45,855 bases of DNA from VRUE01 sp036403515 (GCA_036403515.1 DASWQV010000087.1:1-45855); one strand, 5' to 3'; counted from the stretch's first letter, positions 24,936-33,122 are shown. The notes: a model not told the origin generated them from the sequence alone. A program made the numbers and translations.

Positions 24936-25712
24936 ATGAAGGGAATGGACACAACCAACGTCGAGACGGTGAGCCCGCGTGGGCTCGACCTGCAGGAGCG
25001 TGTGATCGAGATCAACCGCGTCGCCAAGGTGGTCAAGGGCGGCCGGCGCTTCTCCTTCACCGCTCTGGTTGCGGTCGGCGACGAAGAGGGCGTTGTCGGG
25101 ATCGGCTACGGCAAGGCCCGCGAGGTCCCCCTGGCGATCCAGAAGGGCGTCGAGAACGCCCGCAAGGACCTGATCCGGATCCCGAAATACGGCCAGACGA
25201 TCACCCACAAGATCATCGGTCGCTACGGCGCGGGCCACGTGGTTCTGCGGCCGGCCAGCCCAGGCACCGGCGTGATCGCCGGCGGCGGCGTGCGCGCGGT
25301 GCTCGAGCTGGGGGGCGTCAAGGACGTCCTTACCAAGAGCATTGGGACGCAGAATCCAATCAACCTCGTGAAGGCGACTATGGACGGGCTGATCCGGCTC
25401 CGTCGGCCTGAGGAGGTTGCTGAGCTGCGCGGTCTGACGGTTTCGCAGGTACTTGGGGTTAGTTCGAACGGCTCGGCTGCGGGTCCTGTCGCGGCAGAGG
25501 ACTCCTCGTCCACGCAAGCTGCGGGCGACGTCCCCTCCTCCACGCCACCCGCGGACGAGACGTCCGAGGTGAAAGCTGAGGAGTTCGCTGCCGCTGAGGC
25601 GAAGCCTGCTGCCGAGACCGACACTCCGGCGGAGAAGGCTTCTGCCGCTGCGGAGACGCCTGCTGCGGAGGAGAAAGCTCCCGAGGTTCCGACGGCGGAT
25701 GGTGCTTCGTGA
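24936..25712 (+). CDS. rpsE: 30S ribosomal protein S5 with about 75-residue C-terminal extension
   Basis: S5 influences decoding fidelity and mRNA unwinding. The double-stranded RNA-binding domain (QERVIEINRVAKVVKGGRRF) and the S5 C-terminal domain (GTGVIAGGGVRAVLELGGVK, QNPINLVKATMDGL) are intact. The core ends near residue 181. The extension then holds AGPVAAEDSSSTQAAGD, the same peptide as in S17 and L5, followed by Ala/Glu repeats (AAETPAAEEKAPE). ATG 24936 is used; ATG 24945 is an alternative, and neither has an ideal ribosome-binding site. The stop overlaps rpmD. Confidence 0.95.
   Translation: MKGMDTTNVETVSPRGLDLQERVIEINRVAKVVKGGRRFSFTALVAVGDEEGVVGIGYGKAREVPLAIQKGVENARKDLIRIPKYGQTITHKIIGRYGAGHVVLRPASPGTGVIAGGGVRAVLELGGVKDVLTKSIGTQNPINLVKATMDGLIRLRRPEEVAELRGLTVSQVLGVSSNGSAAGPVAAEDSSSTQAAGDVPSSTPPADETSEVKAEEFAAAEAKPAAETDTPAEKASAAAETPAAEEKAPEVPTADGAS
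25479..25552. repeat. 74-bp coding repeat, copy 3 (in rpsE)
   Basis: This is the most diverged copy (65 of 74 bases identical to the rpsQ copy by my count), encoding S5 residues 182-206 in the same frame. The outer ends GCGGGT/ACCCGC are kept. The inner stem is weakened: the bases are TCCACGC and GCGACGT. Confidence 0.88.
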
Positions 25713-25885
25713 GCGCTGTGACTATCAAGCAGGTTCGGTCTCTCAATGGCGCGAATCCGAATCAGAAAGCGACTTTGAAGGCGCTGGGTTTGGGCGGGAT
25801 TGGCAAGACCGTGGAGCGGAAAGACAGTCCTCAGTTGCAGGGACAGCTTCATGTCGTCTCCCACTTGGTTGAGGTGAGCTCCTGA
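25709..25885 (+). CDS. rpmD: 50S ribosomal protein L30
   Basis: This 58-residue gene has its GTG at 25709 overlapping the rpsE stop (GTGA) and its TGA overlapping the rplO ATG. The product reads MSAVTIKQVRSLNGANPNQK, then TLKALGLGGIGKTVERKD, then LQGQLHVVSHLVEV, the normal L30 pattern. L30 is a small protein of the 50S subunit; its position between rpsE and rplO is the standard spc order. Confidence 0.96.
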   Translation: MSAVTIKQVRSLNGANPNQKATLKALGLGGIGKTVERKDSPQLQGQLHVVSHLVEVSS

Positions 25886-26385
25886 TGGCGGACGAGACGC
25901 CTCGGTCCGAGGAGATCGGGCTGCATAACTTGAGGCCCAAGCCTGGGTCGCGCAGGCCGCGAAAGCGGATTGGTCGCGGCGAGGGTTCCGGGCTGGGCAA
26001 GACATCCGGACGCGGGCACAAGGGCGCGGGCTCGCGTTCTGGCTCCAAACAGAAGATCGGCTACGAAGGTGGGCAGAACCCGATCCACATGCGGATGCGA
26101 AAGCTTCGCGGGCCGCACATGAAGAAGTCGATGCCGTTCGAGAACTTCAGGACGAAGTCGCAGCCGATCAACTTGGCCGACCTCGATGAGCGTTTCGACG
26201 CCGACGCCGAGGTGACCCCGGAGACCCTGAAGGAGAAGGGCCTCGCCAAGCGCTCCGACCCCGTGAAGATCCTCGCCCGCGGAGAGATTTCGAAGAAGCT
26301 GACGGTCCGTGCGCATGGCTTCAGTGCTGCCGCCAAGGAGAAGATAGAAGCGGCGGGCGGTTCCTGCCACACTCTGGAGCCCTAA
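25885..26385 (+). CDS. rplO: 50S ribosomal protein L15
   Basis: L15 (166 residues) is a late assembly protein. LHNLRPKPGSRRPRKRIGRG, GSGLGKTSGRGHKGAGSRSG and GGQNPIHMRMRKLRG are conserved. There is a short acidic N terminus (MADETPRSEEIG). Its TAA shares a base with the secY ATG. Confidence 0.97.
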   Translation: MADETPRSEEIGLHNLRPKPGSRRPRKRIGRGEGSGLGKTSGRGHKGAGSRSGSKQKIGYEGGQNPIHMRMRKLRGPHMKKSMPFENFRTKSQPINLADLDERFDADAEVTPETLKEKGLAKRSDPVKILARGEISKKLTVRAHGFSAAAKEKIEAAGGSCHTLEP

Positions 26386-27659
26386 TGCTCCGGACCATTG
26401 CGAACGCCTTCAGCGTCGCCGACATTCGCAAGAAGCTCGCCTTCACCGCGGCGATGCTCTTGCTCTACCGGCTCGGCGCATATATCCCGGCCCCCGGGGT
26501 GAGCCTTGACGCCGTTAAGGAAGTGCAGAGCAACTTCGGCGGCGCCGGTGTGCTGGGATTCCTCAATACCTTCTCGGGGGGCAGCCTCTCGCGCCTCTCG
26601 CTCTTTGCGCTGGGGATCATGCCCTACATCACGGCCTCGATCATCCTGCAGCTGCTGACCGTGGTCCTGCCCTCACTGGAGAAGCTGCAGAAAGAAGGCG
26701 AGGTCGGACAGCAGAAGATCACTCAGTACACGCGCTACCTCACCGTCGGCCTGGCCTTCGCCCAGTCCTTCGGCTACGTCTTCCTCTTCCGCTCCTTCGG
26801 CAAGCAGGCCGGTGGCGAAAACCTGCTCGGCAACCTGACCGGCGCCAAGGTGCTGCTGATCGTGATCTCGCTGACCGCGGGCTGCACGCTGCTGATGTGG
26901 CTCGGCGAGCTGATCACGCAACGTGGGATCGGCAACGGGATCTCGCTGATGATCTTCGCCTCGATCGTCTCCGGCCTGCCGCACGGGATCCAGGCCTGGT
27001 GGTCCAGTCCCGACCAGGTCTTCGTCGTGATGATGCCGTTCATCGCTCTCGCCGTGATCGTCGCGATCGTCTTCGTCCAGGAGGGCCAGCGCCGGATCCC
27101 CGTCCAGTACGCCAAACGCGTCGTCGGGCGCAAAATGACCTCCGGCGGCTCGACCTACCTGCCGCTGCGGGTCAACATGGCCGGCGTCATCCCGGTCATC
27201 TTCGCCGCCTCGATAATGGCTTTCCCGGCGACGATCGGGCAGCTGCTCAATACGCCGGCGGCGCTTGACTTCGCCGCCTTCGTCGGCCCGAACACCTGGG
27301 CCTATGTTGTCGGCGAGGTCTTCTTCATCGTCATCTTCACCTACTTCTATACGGCGGTGACCTTCAACCCGGTTGACCAGGCCGACAACCTGAAGAAGTA
27401 CGGCGGCTTCATCCCCGGCGTGCGGCCAGGCCGCCCGACGGCGGAGTACCTCGACCGCATCCTCTCCCGGCTGACCTTCCCCGGAGCTCTCTACCTAGGG
27501 GCGGTGGCGGCGCTGCCGACGATTCTGATCAGCCAGACCTCCGCCAACTTCTTCTTCGGCGGCACCTCGATCCTGATCGTGATCGGCGTAGCGCTCGAAA
27601 CCGTGAAGCAGCTCGAGGCGCAGCTGATGATGCGAAATTACGAGGGCTTCCTGAAATAG
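26385..27659 (+). CDS. secY: Preprotein translocase subunit SecY
   Basis: SecY (424 residues) forms the protein-conducting channel with SecE and SecG in the cytoplasmic membrane. About ten transmembrane segments are visible, starting AAMLLLYRLGAYIPAPGV; the conserved GIMPYITASIILQLLTVVLP and GIGNGISLMIFA segments are present. The end QLEAQLMMRNYEGFLK is typical. It is the last gene of the S10-spc run; a large palindrome follows directly. Confidence 0.98.
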   Translation: MLRTIANAFSVADIRKKLAFTAAMLLLYRLGAYIPAPGVSLDAVKEVQSNFGGAGVLGFLNTFSGGSLSRLSLFALGIMPYITASIILQLLTVVLPSLEKLQKEGEVGQQKITQYTRYLTVGLAFAQSFGYVFLFRSFGKQAGGENLLGNLTGAKVLLIVISLTAGCTLLMWLGELITQRGIGNGISLMIFASIVSGLPHGIQAWWSSPDQVFVVMMPFIALAVIVAIVFVQEGQRRIPVQYAKRVVGRKMTSGGSTYLPLRVNMAGVIPVIFAASIMAFPATIGQLLNTPAALDFAAFVGPNTWAYVVGEVFFIVIFTYFYTAVTFNPVDQADNLKKYGGFIPGVRPGRPTAEYLDRILSRLTFPGALYLGAVAALPTILISQTSANFFFGGTSILIVIGVALETVKQLEAQLMMRNYEGFLK

Positions 27660-27662
27660 TTT

Positions 27663-27782
27663 GAGGGCGCTGCAAACCGGCGCATATCGGGGTCTTCGGT
27701 CGGGCTCCTCGCGTCACGCACAAAAAGTGCGCCCCCTCGTCGCCCTCCTGCATCCCCCGATCTGCTTGGTTTTCGCGCCCTC
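27663..27782. repeat. Large nested palindrome between secY and adk
   Basis: GAGGGCGC at 27663-27670 pairs with GCGCCCTC at 27775-27782. ATCGGGG at 27686-27692 pairs with CCCCGAT at 27755-27761. The bases between these arms also pair with gaps (AAACC with GGTTT), and a CGCAC/GTGCG hairpin with an A5 loop sits at the centre. The structure fills almost the whole 149-base gap. It may terminate or attenuate the spc transcript before adk. Confidence 0.75.
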
Positions 27783-27808
27783 AACTCAATTTCAAACATC
27801 GGAAAGCT

Positions 27809-28489
27809 ATGGCTGAGCTGAATCTCGTACTCCTAGGGCCTCCCGGCAGCGGCAAGGGCACGCAGGGTGAGCGCCTGCAGGAGGAGCTGGAGTTGCCCTA
27901 CTACGCGACCGGGGACATCCTGCGGGCAGCGGTGCGCGAGGGAACGGAGCTCGGACGGGCGGCGAAGGACTACATGGACCGCGGCGACCTCGTGCCCGAT
28001 GAGGTGATCGTCGGCATGATCGGCGAGCGGATCGACTCCGCCGAGGCGGCCGATGGGTTCATCCTCGACGGCTTCCCGCGCACGGCCCCCCAGGCCGAGG
28101 CGCTCGCGGCAAGGCTGGCCGAGCTGGGCCGGCGGCTGACCTCGGTGTTGCTGATCGACGTCAGCGACGAGGAGGTCGTGCGCAGGCTCGGCGGCCGCCG
28201 CACCTGTGTGGAGAACGGCCACGTCTTCCACGTCGAGTTCAGCCCACCCCAGCGCGACGGGGCCTGTGACATCGACGGCAGCGAACTGATCGTCCGCGAC
28301 GATGACAAGCCCGAGGTGATCCGCCACCGGCTCGACCAGTACCACAGCAAGACCGCGCCGCTGATCGAGCACTACGACAACCAGAGCCTGCTGCGGCGGA
28401 TCGACGGCTCGGCTTCGCCGGACCAGGTCGGCGAGGAGATCCGCCGCACTCTGGCGACGCTGCGCCTTGAGGCCGATGAGGCGATCTAG
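27809..28489 (+). CDS. adk: Adenylate kinase
   Basis: The enzyme interconverts ATP + AMP and 2 ADP. The P-loop GPPGSGKGT is at residues 10-18 and DGFPRT near 87-92. The 226-residue length is the long form with a full LID. The LID normally binds zinc through four Cys (C-x2-C ... C-x2-C/D). Here the four positions read Cys133, Asn136, Cys153, Asp156, with His138 and His141 nearby, so the metal site is changed or lost. It sits upstream of map as in most actinobacteria. Confidence 0.97.
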   Translation: MAELNLVLLGPPGSGKGTQGERLQEELELPYYATGDILRAAVREGTELGRAAKDYMDRGDLVPDEVIVGMIGERIDSAEAADGFILDGFPRTAPQAEALAARLAELGRRLTSVLLIDVSDEEVVRRLGGRRTCVENGHVFHVEFSPPQRDGACDIDGSELIVRDDDKPEVIRHRLDQYHSKTAPLIEHYDNQSLLRRIDGSASPDQVGEEIRRTLATLRLEADEAI

Positions 28490-28492
28490 CCT

Positions 28493-29260
28493 GTGTACAG
28501 AATGATCGTCAAGAAGTCTCCCGAGCAGCTCGACAAGATGGCGGCCGCCGGCGAGATCCTAGTTCGCTGCCTGCACATGCTCGCCGCCAAGGCCCGTCCT
28601 GGAGTAACGACCGAGGAATTGGACGTGGCGGCCGAGAAGCTGATTCGCTCACAGGGCGCCGAGCCAGCCTTCAAGGGCTACCGCGGCTTCCCGGCCTCGA
28701 TCTGCGCCTCGCCAAACTCGATGGTCGTCCATGGAATCCCAGGTGCCTATGGGCTCAAGCGCGGCGATGTCCTGTCGGTGGATGTGGGCGTGATCAAGGA
28801 CGGCTGGGTCGCTGACGCGGCGATGACGGTGCCGATCGGCCCAATCGACCCGGAGGCGCGCAAGCTGCTCGATGTGACCAAGGCCTCGCTGTTTGCCGGG
28901 ATCGAGCAGATGCAGCCCGGAAACCGGCTGGGCGACGTATCGGCCGCGATCCAGCGGGCCGTGGAGATCGAAGGCCTCTCGATCATTCGAACGCTGGTCG
29001 GTCATGGGATCGGTCGGGAGATGCACGAGGACCCACAGGTGCCCAACTTCGGCACGCCGGGCAAGGGACCGGTGCTGGAGGAGGGAACGGTGCTGGCGAT
29101 CGAGCCGATGGTCAACGCCGGCGGTCCGCTGGTGCGGATGGGCGAGGACGGTTGGGCGGTCTACTCCCAGGACGGTTCGCTGGCCGCCCACTTCGAGTTC
29201 ACCGTTGCCGTCACCGCTGACGGGCCTCGAATCTTGACCCCCTGGCACGAAGAGGATTAG
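28493..29260 (+). CDS. map: Methionine aminopeptidase type I
   Basis: The enzyme removes the initiator Met from new proteins. The five metal ligands are visible: Asp in SVDVGV, Asp in VADAAMTVP, His in GHGIGREMHEDP, Glu in AIEPMV and Glu in HFEFTV; the substrate-binding His is in MVVHGIP. The 255-residue length is normal. GTG 28493 lies three bases after adk; ATG 28502 is an in-frame alternative. infA, normally next, is absent. Confidence 0.97.
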   Translation: MYRMIVKKSPEQLDKMAAAGEILVRCLHMLAAKARPGVTTEELDVAAEKLIRSQGAEPAFKGYRGFPASICASPNSMVVHGIPGAYGLKRGDVLSVDVGVIKDGWVADAAMTVPIGPIDPEARKLLDVTKASLFAGIEQMQPGNRLGDVSAAIQRAVEIEGLSIIRTLVGHGIGREMHEDPQVPNFGTPGKGPVLEEGTVLAIEPMVNAGGPLVRMGEDGWAVYSQDGSLAAHFEFTVAVTADGPRILTPWHEED

Positions 29261-29323
29261 TCAGCACCACCTGCGGGGTATGCTCAAGGAGCGGTGGGGG
29301 CGCCGCAACAAACAGGAGGAGTC

Positions 29324-31990
29324 TTGATTCGCTCGTTCACTCGCCTCACTGCCTTCGCGTTGTTCCTCGTCCTACTAGTCGCGCCGGTTGCTCGGGCCGC
29401 GCCGCAGCCTTACGGCGCCAACGACGCAGGCGGCTTTCGCAACGTGCTGCCGCCAGGCGAGAACGGCCTCGACACGCTCAGCCAGATCTTCTCCTTCCGC
29501 GGCCTTGGCACGGTGCCGCCCCACTTCGCTGACCAGCAGCCGCTCTACGAAAACCTCGTATATGGAGCACCCGAGCTCAGCGACGAGAAAGTCCCCAACT
29601 ACTTCAAGGACGCAACCTTTGGCGTGCCACCGGGCGAAGTCGCCTCGACGATCGAGCCCCGTGCCGGCACGACGATCATCCGGGACTCCGCCTACGGGGT
29701 GCCGCATATCTACGGCGATACGCGTGCCGACACGATGTTCGGCGCCGGCTATGCGGGCGCCGCCGACCGGCTCTTCCTGATGGACGTGCTGCGCCATACC
29801 GGTCGCGCCGAACTGGCCGCGTTCCTCGGTGGCGCCAATGCCGAGGCTGACGCTTCCCAGTGGGGCTTTGCGCCGTACACGGAAGCTGATCTGCAGAAAC
29901 AGCTCGATGCGATGCCCCGGCAGTATGGGCCGATCGGTCTGCAGGCCGACGAGGACGTGCAGAGCTACGTCGACGGGATCAACGCCTACATCGCCGCCGC
30001 GAGCACCAATCCGGCGCTGAAGCCGGGGGAGTACGCGCTGCTGAACAAGCCGATGGAAGCCTGGAAGCCGACCGACGTCGTCGCGATCGCCTCGCTGATC
30101 GGCGGCATCTTCGGACGCGGCGGTGGAGGCGAGCTGAACTCGGCCTTGACCATGCAGTCTTTCCTCGACCGCTTCGGAGCCAAGGCCGGCCGCAGGGCGT
30201 GGCTCGGGTTCCGCTCGAAGAACGACCCCGAAGCGCCGACGACGATCTCCCGTCCCTTCCCCTATGAGACCCGCAGCGCCTTCGCCAAGCGCGGGCTGGC
30301 GCTGCCCGATCCCGGCTCGGTCCGCGAACCTCCGGTCGCGACAGCTTCGAGTGGAAGCGCCGGCGCGGCCGGCAGCTTCGGCGCCGCGATCGAGCGCGGC
30401 CTGGGCGAAGGCGGTCACGCCTCCAATTGGGAGCTGGTCTCCGCCAAGCATTCGGCGACCGGCCACCCGATCGCCGTGATGGGTCCCCAGGTCGGCTACT
30501 TCATCCCCCAGATCCTGATGGAGGAGGACCTGCATGGGCCCGGCATCGACGCCCGCGGCGCCGCTTTCGCCGGCGTCAACCTCTACGTCGAGCTCGGCCA
30601 TGGCCGCGACTACGCCTGGAGCGCGACGACGGCGACCTCCGACAACGTCGACACCTTCGCCGAGGTGCTCTGCCGCGACAAGTTCCACTACGTCTACCGC
30701 GGCAAGTGCAAGCCGATGGAACAGCTGGTCCGGACCGAGAGCTGGCTTCCGAACGCGATCGACTCGACCGAAGCCGGCGCGCAGACCCTGACCTCCTACC
30801 GCACCGTGCACGGCATCGTCTTCGCTCGCGGCAAGGTGCACGGGCGCAGGGTCGCCTTCGTCCATCAGCGCAGCACCTACTTCCACGAGCCCGACTCGGT
30901 GATCGGCTTCGGTCAGCTCAACGAACCGGGCGTCGTCGCCGGGCCCGCCGGATTCAAGAAAGCCATCTCGCACATCAACTTCCTCTTCAACTGGGCCTAC
31001 ACCGACTCCGAACACATCGCCTACGCGCTATCGGGAGCGATGCCACAGCGGCAGGGCACCTCCCCCGATTTTCCCGTGCTCGGCACCGGCCGATACGACT
31101 GGAAGGGCTTCAAGCCAGCCAGCCAGACCGCCGACTTCCTGCCCTTCGCCAAGCATCCGCAAGCCGTCGACCCGCCCTTCCTCGTCTCCTGGAACAACAA
31201 GCAGGCGCCGGAATGGGGCGCCGCCGATGACCAGTACGACTACGGGCCCGTGCACCGGGTGCAGATGATCTCCGACAAGGTTCGGGCCGGCACCCGCGGC
31301 AAACGCCGGATGACGATCGCCCAGCTGGTTCAAGCGATGGCCGAACCGGCGACCCAGGACCTGCGCGGCTACCGCTTGCTGCCGGCGATCTTGAAGGCGA
31401 TCGGCAGGCCAAAGCAGGCGGCGTCGCGCAAAGCGCTGGCGGTCCTTCGCGCCTGGCACGAGGCCGGCGCCCACCGCCGCGATCTCGACCGCGACGGAGT
31501 CGATGAGGAAACCTCGGCAGTCGAGCTGATGGACGCCTGGTGGCCGAAGCTCGTCGCGGCAGAGTTCAAACCGACGCTGGGAAGGAAGGCGTTCGAGCGG
31601 CTGCAGGGGATGATCGCGATCGGCGACCACACCGGCGGCTCCCCCGACGCGCCGGACTTCTTCGACGGCTGGTGGGGCTACGCGTCGAAGGACCTTCGCG
31701 ACCTCTTCGGTCCCCGCCCAAAGGCTCCCTACAGCCGCATCTACTGCGGTCAGGGCTCGAAGAAACGCTGCCGCCAAGCCCTCCAACGCAGCCTCGCTCA
31801 GGCGCTGAAGGTCACTCCCGCGGCGCTCTACGGTGGCGGAAACGGCAAGTGCGCCAGCAACCCCCAGCCGTACTGCTTCGACCAAAACCGCCCCCAGGTC
31901 ACCTCGGGCATAGACCTTGGGCCCTTTCCTTTCCAAAATCGCCCGACGTTCCAGCAGGTGGTCGCGTTGAGCCAGAAGCTGCCGCAGTAG
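29324..31990 (+). CDS. Secreted penicillin acylase family (Ntn-hydrolase) protein
   Basis: TTG 29324 is chosen because AGGAGGA lies just upstream and the product starts with a clean signal peptide (LTAFALFLVLLVAPVARA-A); GTG 29294 is an in-frame alternative. The 888-residue proenzyme has the family layout: an alpha part, a linker, and a beta part starting at the nucleophile Ser of HASNWELVS (about residue 367), exposed by self-cleavage. VPHIYGDTRADTMFGAGYA is the conserved alpha-chain start. Such enzymes cut amide bonds in acyl-homoserine lactones, penicillins or other N-acyl compounds; the substrate is unknown. It stands between map and rpmJ, an unusual position. Confidence 0.9.
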   Translation: MIRSFTRLTAFALFLVLLVAPVARAAPQPYGANDAGGFRNVLPPGENGLDTLSQIFSFRGLGTVPPHFADQQPLYENLVYGAPELSDEKVPNYFKDATFGVPPGEVASTIEPRAGTTIIRDSAYGVPHIYGDTRADTMFGAGYAGAADRLFLMDVLRHTGRAELAAFLGGANAEADASQWGFAPYTEADLQKQLDAMPRQYGPIGLQADEDVQSYVDGINAYIAAASTNPALKPGEYALLNKPMEAWKPTDVVAIASLIGGIFGRGGGGELNSALTMQSFLDRFGAKAGRRAWLGFRSKNDPEAPTTISRPFPYETRSAFAKRGLALPDPGSVREPPVATASSGSAGAAGSFGAAIERGLGEGGHASNWELVSAKHSATGHPIAVMGPQVGYFIPQILMEEDLHGPGIDARGAAFAGVNLYVELGHGRDYAWSATTATSDNVDTFAEVLCRDKFHYVYRGKCKPMEQLVRTESWLPNAIDSTEAGAQTLTSYRTVHGIVFARGKVHGRRVAFVHQRSTYFHEPDSVIGFGQLNEPGVVAGPAGFKKAISHINFLFNWAYTDSEHIAYALSGAMPQRQGTSPDFPVLGTGRYDWKGFKPASQTADFLPFAKHPQAVDPPFLVSWNNKQAPEWGAADDQYDYGPVHRVQMISDKVRAGTRGKRRMTIAQLVQAMAEPATQDLRGYRLLPAILKAIGRPKQAASRKALAVLRAWHEAGAHRRDLDRDGVDEETSAVELMDAWWPKLVAAEFKPTLGRKAFERLQGMIAIGDHTGGSPDAPDFFDGWWGYASKDLRDLFGPRPKAPYSRIYCGQGSKKRCRQALQRSLAQALKVTPAALYGGGNGKCASNPQPYCFDQNRPQVTSGIDLGPFPFQNRPTFQQVVALSQKLPQ

Positions 31991-32003
31991 GACGGTGGTG
32001 GTT

Positions 32004-32074
32004 GGGGCGCCGTCGGTACCCCCTTCCAAAACGCGCGGCAGGAGCCGCGCTTGAGTGTTTTGGAAGGGCGCCCC
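32004..32074. repeat. Large nested palindrome after the acylase gene
   Basis: CCCTTCCAAAAC at 32021-32032 pairs perfectly with GTTTTGGAAGGG at 32057-32068. GGGGCG at 32004-32009 pairs with CGCCCC at 32069-32074 across a bulge. Inside, GCGCGGC (32033-32039) pairs with GCCGCGC (32044-32050). It begins 14 bases after the acylase stop and likely ends that transcript before the alpha operon. Confidence 0.75.
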
Positions 32075-32110
32075 GGCCCTTCGGACGGCCCCGCCCCGAA
32101 GCACCGCCCC

Positions 32111-32119
32111 TGCTATCTT
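32111..32119 (+). promoter_or_regulatory. Candidate extended -10 promoter for the alpha operon
   Basis: TGC-TATCTT fits an extended -10 element (TGn before TAnnnT) about 92 bases before rpmJ, just after the palindrome that closes the acylase gene. No good -35 box is seen, so this is a weak call. Confidence 0.3.
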
Positions 32120-32162
32120 TCTCGGTCGGCCCACGCGGGCCACTGTTCGTGCCTGCCGTCCA

Positions 32163-32187
32163 ACTCCTGGGATGTGCAGGAGTCCTG
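32163..32187 (+). promoter_or_regulatory. Alternative hairpins in the rpmJ leader
   Basis: ACTCCTG (32163-32169) can pair with CAGGAGT (32177-32183). The same CAGGA can instead pair with TCCTG just downstream (to 32187). The two folds exclude each other and lie 23 bases before the rpmJ ATG. A GGCCC/GGGCC hairpin at 32128-32141 precedes them. Regulation of the alpha operon here is possible, but this is only a structural observation. Confidence 0.35.
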
Positions 32188-32210
32188 TAGTCGATACGAG
32201 ACCCGGAGCG

Positions 32211-32324
32211 ATGAAGGTCAGAGCTTCTGTAAAGCCGATGTGCGAAAAGTGCAAGATCATCCGCCGCCACGGCGCGGTCTTGGTGATCTGCCAGAACCCG
32301 CGTCACAAGCAGCGTCAGGGCTAG
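32211..32324 (+). CDS. rpmJ: 50S ribosomal protein L36
   Basis: This 37-residue protein begins MKVRASVKPMCEKCKIIRRH. It is the zinc form, with Cys11, Cys14, Cys27 and His32 as ligands. ATG 32211 is preceded by CCGGAG. It heads the alpha operon here because infA is not upstream. Confidence 0.97.
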   Translation: MKVRASVKPMCEKCKIIRRHGAVLVICQNPRHKQRQG

Positions 32325-32328
32325 GGCG

Positions 32329-32712
32329 ATGGCACGTATCGCAGGCGTCAACGTTCCGGTCGGCAAGCGCGTCGAAATAGGGCTCACCTACATCTTTGGC
32401 ATAGGGCGCTCCACGGCGCAGAAAATTCTCGTTGAGGCCAAAGTCGACCCCAACACGATGGTCAAAGACCTCACCGAGGACGAGGTGATGCGCCTCCGCG
32501 AGGCGGTCGACCAGCGCGAGGTCGAGGGCGACCTGCGTCGCGAGCGCTCCCAGGACGTCAAACGACTGATGGAGATCGGCTCCTATCGGGGCCTGCGCCA
32601 CCGTCGTGGGCTACCCGTCCGCGGCCAGCGGACCAAGACCAACGCGCGCGGCCGCAAGGGCCCCCGCCGGATGAGCGTCGCCGGCAAGCGCAAGGCGCCG
32701 ACGGCGAAATAG
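32329..32712 (+). CDS. rpsM: 30S ribosomal protein S13
   Basis: S13 (127 residues) forms head bridges and contacts P-site tRNA. MARIAGVNVPVGKRVEIGLT, FGIGRSTAQKIL and GSYRGLRHRRGLPVRGQRTK are conserved; the C-terminal tail is Lys/Arg-rich. It starts four bases after rpmJ. Confidence 0.98.
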   Translation: MARIAGVNVPVGKRVEIGLTYIFGIGRSTAQKILVEAKVDPNTMVKDLTEDEVMRLREAVDQREVEGDLRRERSQDVKRLMEIGSYRGLRHRRGLPVRGQRTKTNARGRKGPRRMSVAGKRKAPTAK

Positions 32713-32720
32713 GGGAGAAC

Positions 32721-33122
32721 GTGGCCGCTGCGAAAAAACCCGCCAAAGGGCGCTCCCGGCGTCGCGTCAAGAAGAACGTCACCTACGGGCAGGCGCACAT
32801 CAAGACTTCCTTCAACAACACCATCGTCACCCTGACCGACACCGAGGGCAACGTGATCGCCTGGGAGTCGGCCGGCTCGGCCGGGTTCAAAGGCTCACGC
32901 AAGTCGACGCCGTTCGCCGCCCAGGTGACCGCCGACGCCGCCGCCAAGAAGGGGATGGAACACGGTCTCGAGAAGGTCGAGGTCTTCGCCAAGGGCGCGG
33001 GGTCCGGCCGCGAGACGGCGATCCGCTCGCTGCAGGCGGCGGGCCTCGACGTCACCACGGTCAAGGACGTTTCGCCCCAGGCCCACAACGGCTGCCGTCC
33101 GAAGAAGCGGAGGCGCGTCTAG
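32721..33122 (+). CDS. rpsK: 30S ribosomal protein S11
   Basis: S11 (133 residues) lines the platform at the mRNA exit. GTG 32721 has GGGGAG upstream. VTYGQAHIKTSFNNTIVTLT and GLDVTTVKDVSPQAHNGCRP match the family; the end KKRRRV is typical. Its stop overlaps the rpsD GTG. Confidence 0.98.
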   Translation: MAAAKKPAKGRSRRRVKKNVTYGQAHIKTSFNNTIVTLTDTEGNVIAWESAGSAGFKGSRKSTPFAAQVTADAAAKKGMEHGLEKVEVFAKGAGSGRETAIRSLQAAGLDVTTVKDVSPQAHNGCRPKKRRRV

